From the IMG/VR virus record IMGVR_UViG_3300042350_005912, positions 1 to 31,742 of that record: a stretch of 31,742 nt of DNA; one strand, written 5' to 3'. Positions within the stretch are counted from its first letter, which is position 1, and the number at the start of each line of letters is the position of its first letter. The stretch comes from a virus. The position numbers and the translations under genes were made by a program. This document shows, piece by piece, positions 28,189 through 31,742 of this stretch. A model generated the notes under the pieces. The model saw nothing but the letters and a program-made list of their open reading frames with translations. It had not been told where the DNA came from and searched no databases.

Positions 28189-29151
28189 ATGCTTGCAACC
28201 GCCCCCAACGGATCCATTCCAGTATTATCTTTAATTGGTGTCGAAAGTAACCGGATCCGGAAGCAACTGCCTTACAAAATGCCTCCAGGGTATAAGCCTT
28301 GGAAGGACATCGCCTCTGATCTAGGAATGGCCTTAGCCTCCCTATCCATGGACTCCAGCTTGCTTACTATCGGAGATTACACCAATGCCTCCTTACAAGG
28401 CCTGTGGGTGGCGACTAGGGCTCCTATGTATGTGATTAAGCGCGACTTGCTGAGGGCCTTTGATTTAAGCGACGTGGCGGAAGATAAAGGGTTGCTGGTA
28501 GACCTTAACCCACCCCTGCCAACCTTTATGCTGGTCTTGCCTCAGAACACCTTAGTTACTCCCGACGGGACCACTATAAACAACCTGACTGTCCACCTCG
28601 CCGATAAAGCCTACCCTCAGCGAAGTGTGGCCCCTGGAAGCGACGTTAGCTTTGTTGTAAATCTTCCTTACCCTCAGAATTTACTCTGGGTTGCCTTGGA
28701 TAGTAGCGGGGTAATCTGGCACGATGTAAGCGGGGTGGCCGAGGATGGAACCCTAAAAAACGACTTTTCCCAAACTACCGGGAATCTGAACCTGAGTAAG
28801 GCAGACCATGATTTCGTAAAGCGGGTGGAGCGGATCGTGTGTCAAGTCCTGCTGGCCCTGACCTACCGCCCCGATTTGCTTGGGGCGGAAGCCTTACCCA
28901 AACAAGCTCAAGCCAAAGGGTTCGGCGGAGCTGGAAAGGCTGAGACTTCCACCCTCTATCCCCGCTGGTTGGGTTCAACGTTCAAATTAGCCAGCGACAC
29001 CCCTACCCAGGCCACCCCAGGGAAAGCTAAGCTCCATAGCAGCCCTGTAGCTCACTGGAGGAGGGGCCACTGGCGTAGAGTGCCGGTCGGGTCCAGGGAG
29101 TTCAATGAGCGAAAGTGGGTCTTCATCCAACCAACCTTCGTGAACGGTTAA
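28189..29151 (+). CDS. Unknown protein with C-terminal HWRRGHWRR motif (320 aa)
   Basis: AAGGAG lies 11 nt before the ATG. The protein has an N-terminal alpha/beta region (GSIPVLSLIGVESNRIRKQL, SLLTIGDYTNASLQGLWVAT), a long middle with predicted beta strands (PTFMLVLPQNTLVTPDGTTI), a helical part near 200-230, and a C-terminus VAHWRRGHWRRVPVGSREFN, ERKWVFIQPTFVNG. That ending recurs in uncharacterised proteins of phages and plasmids and slightly resembles the RxHxRRAHWH end of AcrVA2-like proteins. The resemblance is short and I do not call it an anti-CRISPR. Its own terminator follows at 29194. Confidence 0.6.
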   Translation: MLATAPNGSIPVLSLIGVESNRIRKQLPYKMPPGYKPWKDIASDLGMALASLSMDSSLLTIGDYTNASLQGLWVATRAPMYVIKRDLLRAFDLSDVAEDKGLLVDLNPPLPTFMLVLPQNTLVTPDGTTINNLTVHLADKAYPQRSVAPGSDVSFVVNLPYPQNLLWVALDSSGVIWHDVSGVAEDGTLKNDFSQTTGNLNLSKADHDFVKRVERIVCQVLLALTYRPDLLGAEALPKQAQAKGFGGAGKAETSTLYPRWLGSTFKLASDTPTQATPGKAKLHSSPVAHWRRGHWRRVPVGSREFNERKWVFIQPTFVNG

Positions 29152-29193
29152 CCCCCGGGCATCCTTAGATCGGGAATACAAGTAAGCGCTAAG

Positions 29194-29228
29194 AGCCCCA
29201 GGAAGAACTCCCCTGGGGCTATTTCTTG
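29194..29228 (+). terminator. Rho-independent terminator
   Basis: AGCCCCAGG (29194-29202), 9-nt loop, CCTGGGGCT (29212-29220), then ATTTCTT. It ends the + operon of 26954-29151 and lies beside the stop of the opposite RHH gene. Confidence 0.8.
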
Positions 29229-29231
29229 GCG

Positions 29232-29402
29232 TTAGGCCGTCGTGAGGTCTCCTCGTTCCTGAGCCTCGCGGATACTGGTCTCAAGGAGATAGGCGGCGAG
29301 GTTGGCCGTGGGCCTTCCCTGGCGTTCCGCCCAAGCCTCCAACGCCTTCGCTACCTCGTCCGGCAACGTCACCATCACCCGCTTGCTCACTCGCTTGCCC
29401 AT
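29232..29402 (-). CDS. CopG-type ribbon-helix-helix regulator (56 aa)
   Basis: A short minus-strand gene: MGKRVSKRVMVTLPDEVAKA, LEAWAERQGRPTANLAAYLL, ETSIREAQERGDLTTA. The pattern KRV.VTLPDEVA.ALEAWAE..GRP..NL.A.LLE..IREA is the classic cyanobacterial RHH repressor: a DNA-contacting strand KRVMVTLP and two helices with the G-R-P turn. It starts at 29402 with GGGGTAAACA just before the ATG. A + strand frame across the same bases has no such pattern. It is divergent from the 29622 gene across a palindrome-rich gap, as in a control switch or an antitoxin locus with no toxin seen. Confidence 0.85.
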   Translation of the reverse strand: MGKRVSKRVMVTLPDEVAKALEAWAERQGRPTANLAAYLLETSIREAQERGDLTTA

Positions 29403-29621
29403 TGTTTACCCCTGAATAGTAACGATTGCCAAGATTTTAGTAAAGATGAGTAAGAAATTAGTTACTCATTTACTACGATTATATGTTATAACAGATTTCA
29501 AGGAGTCCTCGAGGACTCCTCCCGGACTCCGCAAGGATGCAACTGCGATACTATCAAGGTACTGAACTTCGGTAGTATCAAAGCTCGAAACCCCCGTACA
29601 GTAAACACTTTCACGAATACC
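29403..29621. promoter_or_regulatory. Divergent regulatory region with three palindromes
   Basis: No gene. It holds ATGAGTAA (29446-29453) with TTACTCAT (29462-29469), the perfect 20-bp palindrome AGGAGTCCTCGAGGACTCCT (29501-29520), and GATACTATC...GGTAGTATC (29547-29580). All are candidate operators for the RHH protein or the 29622 product. Confidence 0.65.
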
Positions 29622-30305
29622 ATGCCTAAAACTATGACTGCTACTCAAGGATTTACTGAGGATTATCAAGGACCGGCCAAGGATTCCCCGGATGATCGCC
29701 TAGGCCGCTACACCGCCCCGCAGGTGGCGGAGGAGTTGTCGGTGGACTCGTCTACGGTTCGTAAATGCCGACTCCCTTGGTTGCTTAAAGCGTTCCCTGA
29801 GTCTCGGATCAAGGCCGAGAATGGGAAGTTTACTAGCCTAGCCTTGGTCCTGTTCCGGGACTATCAAAACCGGGTCATCTTAGACCAGGCCCTGGTCCCT
29901 GAGGAATGGGTGGAGGATGTCCAGGATGCCTACGGTAAGGCCGTTGAGCCTGAGGTATTACCCCGGATGGACGAGCCGGTAGAGTTTGAGGCGGAGGACT
30001 TCCGCCCCCTGGGGGGTGCCCTTGCAACCCTCTCCGCCTACGGCCAAACCCTGACTCGCCAAGGGGATAACTCCGACCTGACGATGGTTACCCTACGGCA
30101 AGCCTCGGCCCAGACCTTAGACACCCTCAGGGCTATCTCTGGGACTGTTTCCCGGGCCCAGGCCGATGCAGAAACCCAGGGTCTGGAGGTTGACCTGCTC
30201 CAAGCCTATAACCAGGAACTGGAGCGGCTGACGGCGATCCAAGCTGCCAAGATCAAGGCCCGCCAGGACTTTGATGCAGCGGTAAAGCCCGAGGCCCAGG
30301 GCTAG
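29622..30305 (+). CDS. Putative HTH DNA-binding protein (227 aa)
   Basis: The start at 29622 (MPKTMTATQGFTEDYQ) has no good ribosome-binding site; ATG 29634 is an alternative. Residues about 28-60 (RLGRYTAPQVAEELSVDSST, VRKCRLPWLLKAFPESRIKA) form a MerR/excisionase-like helix-turn-helix: 'Y.A..VA..L.V..STVR.....' followed by a wing-like stretch. The C-terminal half is helical, Gln/Ala/Glu-rich and probably coiled coil (QAYNQELERLTAIQAAKIKA). This is consistent with a regulator or replication initiator that forms dimers. It lies opposite the RHH gene, across the palindromes at 29403-29621. The family is not proven. Confidence 0.65.
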   Translation: MPKTMTATQGFTEDYQGPAKDSPDDRLGRYTAPQVAEELSVDSSTVRKCRLPWLLKAFPESRIKAENGKFTSLALVLFRDYQNRVILDQALVPEEWVEDVQDAYGKAVEPEVLPRMDEPVEFEAEDFRPLGGALATLSAYGQTLTRQGDNSDLTMVTLRQASAQTLDTLRAISGTVSRAQADAETQGLEVDLLQAYNQELERLTAIQAAKIKARQDFDAAVKPEAQG

Positions 30306-30316
30306 GCGCTTGGGCC

Positions 30317-30436
30317 ATGGTAGTTCTCGCTGCTGTGGCCCTGGCTCTTGCCTTGGGCGTTGGCACTGCGAAACTACGGAACTCCCAAGCTGAGATACTT
30401 CCAACCTTTGAAACTCCCCGGAGACTGTACCCATGA
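30317..30436 (+). CDS. Very small membrane protein (39 aa)
   Basis: An ATG at 30317 opens a 39-aa frame: MVVLAAVALALALGVGTAKL, RNSQAEILPTFETPRRLYP. The first 18 residues are a continuous hydrophobic helix, then a polar tail. The stop overlaps the next ATG (ATGA at 30433), an arrangement repeated elsewhere in this element. No clear ribosome-binding site is seen. Small single-span proteins like this can be lysis or immunity factors, but there is no motif. Its size makes it uncertain. Confidence 0.5.
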   Translation: MVVLAAVALALALGVGTAKLRNSQAEILPTFETPRRLYP

Positions 30437-30585
30437 ACTTAGACAAACTTACCCAGATTATCCAGCTCCAGCACCCCGATCTAACCCTTCGTCAAGCTCG
30501 CCTTCGAGCTGATGACCTGATCAAGCAACTCCACCCCGGTTCTTCCCGCCCTAGCGGTTCTATCCGCAACGGCGGAACTAACTAG
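30433..30585 (+). CDS. Small helical protein (50 aa)
   Basis: An ATG at 30433 with GGAG 9 nt upstream opens MNLDKLTQIIQLQHPDLTLR, QARLRADDLIKQLHPGSSRP, SGSIRNGGTN, a helical hairpin with a short flexible end. No family was recognised. It overlaps the previous stop by 4 nt (ATGA). The last codons are inside a TCCGC-AACG-GCGGA palindrome (30563-30576), so the repeat has supplied the protein's C-terminus, reading SIRNGGTN. The good ribosome-binding site and coupling support it. Confidence 0.65.
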   Translation: MNLDKLTQIIQLQHPDLTLRQARLRADDLIKQLHPGSSRPSGSIRNGGTN

Positions 30586-30598
30586 GGTTTTTACGCTT

Positions 30599-30640
30599 CC
30601 ACCGGCCCCATGCCAGCTAGGCCAAGGGTTAGGCCGGTGG
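30599..30640 (+). terminator. Long inverted repeat, possible terminator
   Basis: CCACCGGCC (30599-30607) pairs with GGCCGGTGG (30632-30640), with a 24-nt loop, followed by ATGGTTCCTTTT. The loop is long for a classic terminator, so it may instead be an operator or RNA structure. Confidence 0.5.
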
Positions 30641-30670
30641 ATGGTTCCTTTTACTTCCAGGCTAAATTCC

Positions 30671-31021
30671 ATGCTGATTTATGTTCTTACCCGGTTTTTA
30701 CTACCCCTCGGCTTTGCGGCGGTGGGGGTGTCGTGGAGTTTGTCGGGGGAATGGACCCAGTTTCTAAGTTCGCAGACTGGGGCCTTTAGCTCCCACCGCA
30801 TTACCAATGCTTGCTTTCGGGGAGCGTTCTTGTTTGGTGCCCCTGGGGTGGCGGTGGGGATAAGCCTGGAGGAGTACCTACGGCGGCAAACTACCCAGGC
30901 CCAGGCCAAGGCCCGGAGCCGGTTGATTGCGCAGCTAAGAACCCTCACCGGATCCAACCTCCCGGATGATACCCGGGCTGCTATCTCCCTACTTTTGGAG
31001 GATTTGAACGATGTCTCTTAA
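30671..31021 (+). CDS. Membrane protein (116 aa)
   Basis: ATG 30671 is preferred because it starts directly at MLIYVLTRFLLPLGFAAVGV, a membrane helix; an in-frame ATG at 30641 would add 10 residues. A second hydrophobic segment (FRGAFLFGAPGVAVGI) lies near residues 50-65, followed by a polar helical tail (LEEYLRRQTTQAQAKARSRL, IAQLRTLTGSNLPDDTRAAI). It is a likely two-span inner membrane protein with a cytoplasmic coiled coil. It overlaps the next gene by 11 nt. Its position before another membrane-anchored protein and a further open frame suggests a membrane-related operon. Holin is conceivable, but the long tail argues against it. Confidence 0.6.
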   Translation: MLIYVLTRFLLPLGFAAVGVSWSLSGEWTQFLSSQTGAFSSHRITNACFRGAFLFGAPGVAVGISLEEYLRRQTTQAQAKARSRLIAQLRTLTGSNLPDDTRAAISLLLEDLNDVS

Positions 31022-31688
31022 TAAACCACTGGCCTTTGCCGGGGTTGTTGTCCTGGGTACCATCATCGTCGGGGCGATCCGGGTAGTTAGCCCGGGAGGA
31101 AGCCCTGGCCCTGCTACGGCGGAGCCTGGGGCCGTACCAATCACCTTGGACGTAATCAATCAGGCTGTGCAGGGGGCCAAGCAAGCAGGCAAGGAACAGG
31201 GCCTGGAGGAAGCGGCTGCGCCGCCTACTTTGGACTCTGCCTTGGCATCTCGGGGGGCAACCCTGAGTGCTGCGCTGGAGCTGGCCGGGGCCGATACCCA
31301 GAATCTAGTCTGCGCCCGAGCTGCTCAGTACCTTAAGTTTGCCTCTGAGCAACAAGCAACCCAGGCCCTCGACGTAGAACGCTGGCTCCTGGACCAACTT
31401 GCCAAGGAGAACGACCTGGTTAAGGGGCTCATGGCCACCCATGGCAGCATGGACGGCACCGCCGCCAGTGCCACAGCCTTAGACTCTCCGCTCCGTAACC
31501 GAACGGCGATCCTAGCGGCGCTCAATACCCTCTACACCGGCGATCAACCGGTAGGGTGCCGGGTAGCGGCCTTTGATAGTGCCACCCAGATTGATGCTTT
31601 GCTGTTTGCTGCGCGGCGTATCAAAGAAAACCAGGCCCAGGCCGTTGCAAAGCAACCTACCCCGGAGGTGCCCCATGGCCAGCCCTAA
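31011..31688 (+). CDS. Membrane-anchored protein (225 aa)
   Basis: The ATG at 31011 opens MSLNKPLAFAGVVVLGTIIV, with a single membrane helix at residues about 7-27, a Pro/Gly-rich spacer (SPGGSPGPATAEPG), and a mostly helical Ala-rich domain (NLVCARAAQYLKFASEQQAT, QALDVERWLLDQLAKENDLV, RIKENQAQAVAKQ). It contains two cysteines (LVCAR and VGCRV) that could pair outside the membrane. This is a typical layout of a phage or conjugation accessory protein facing the periplasm. No family was recognised. It overlaps both neighbours, indicating translation coupling in one operon. Confidence 0.6.
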   Translation: MSLNKPLAFAGVVVLGTIIVGAIRVVSPGGSPGPATAEPGAVPITLDVINQAVQGAKQAGKEQGLEEAAAPPTLDSALASRGATLSAALELAGADTQNLVCARAAQYLKFASEQQATQALDVERWLLDQLAKENDLVKGLMATHGSMDGTAASATALDSPLRNRTAILAALNTLYTGDQPVGCRVAAFDSATQIDALLFAARRIKENQAQAVAKQPTPEVPHGQP

Positions 31689-31742
31689 GAGCCTCTCCCG
31701 GACCTTATTGCTTTGGGGCCTATCGGCGGGGGGCTTCAACCT
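31675..31742 (+). CDS. Start of a gene continuing past the window
   Basis: ATG 31675 is preceded by GGAGG 8 nt upstream (CGGAGGTGCCCC). The visible start is MASPKSLSRTLLLWGLSAGG, FN, open to the last base. It overlaps the previous gene by 14 nt. It has a basic N-terminus and a hydrophobic stretch, like a signal or membrane anchor, which would suit the two membrane proteins before it. Too short to name. Confidence 0.6.
   Translation, partial: MASPKSLSRTLLLWGLSAGGFN

Noticed and set aside
29226-29453. A plus-strand frame of 75 codons with an ATG-like start
   Set aside because: The opposite strand reads a textbook ribbon-helix-helix protein over the same bases; the plus frame is Arg/His/Leu-rich without any pattern.
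29466-29669. Minus-strand frame overlapping the start of the HTH gene
   Set aside because: Ser-rich, covers the palindromic operators and part of a better supported gene.
1-31742. CRISPR array, tRNA or rRNA gene, insertion sequence
   Set aside because: No regularly spaced direct repeats, no cloverleaf-like sequence and no transposase motif were seen; the repeats present are dispersed palindromes and promoters.

Overview
The window looks like part of a cyanobacterial mobile element, most likely a temperate phage or phage-plasmid. The phage side is shown by a complete large terminase next to a small-terminase-like gene, a phage-type adenine methyltransferase, a PD-(D/E)XK nuclease and a RuvC-like resolvase. 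The plasmid side is shown by a ParA ATPase with a small downstream partner and ParB-fold proteins. The cyanobacterial assignment rests on DUF5895, Ycf46-like, Ycf35-like (DUF1257) and DUF2997 proteins, which are typical of cyanobacteria and plastids. No rRNA, tRNA, CRISPR array or transposase was seen.

Layout. 1-3195 (+): end of a DGQHR/ParB-like gene, a small gene, terminase small-subunit candidate and TerL. 3198-4474 (-): a basic repeat protein and a P-loop kinase-like protein. 4560-9349 (+): small expression cassettes, several with the same strong promoter and their own terminator, leading to a Ycf46-like AAA+ ATPase, a HicA-like protein and a Cys-rich DUF6283-like protein. 9346-24237 (-): a long replication/recombination block (RuvC-like, nuclease, methyltransferase, five unknowns, DUF5895, DUF2997, Ycf35-like, a coiled-coil protein, SF2 helicase, and a giant primase-helicase-DNA polymerase A fusion). 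24238-25757: a palindrome-rich control region and two putative DNA-binding proteins. 25758-29151 (+): ParA, its partner, a tandem paralogue pair and two unknown genes. 29232-31742: a divergent regulator pair around a palindrome-rich region, then small coupled genes and membrane proteins running off the window.

How it fits together. Six near-identical promoters (TTTAC[A/T], 17-18 nt spacer containing CGTATACG, TATATT) drive genes on both strands, including Ycf46-like on + and Ycf35-like/DUF2997 on -, so these widely separated genes probably form one regulon. Two other repeat systems are layered on top. The first is about 17 copies of a TCCGC-N4-GCGGA palindrome, inside and between genes. The second is three copies of an approximately 80-nt element, each upstream of a coding start on the same strand; one of them is read in frame through the primase-helicase/polymerase junction.

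Functional names come from motifs recognised by eye; no database search was run. Many small genes have no recognised function.
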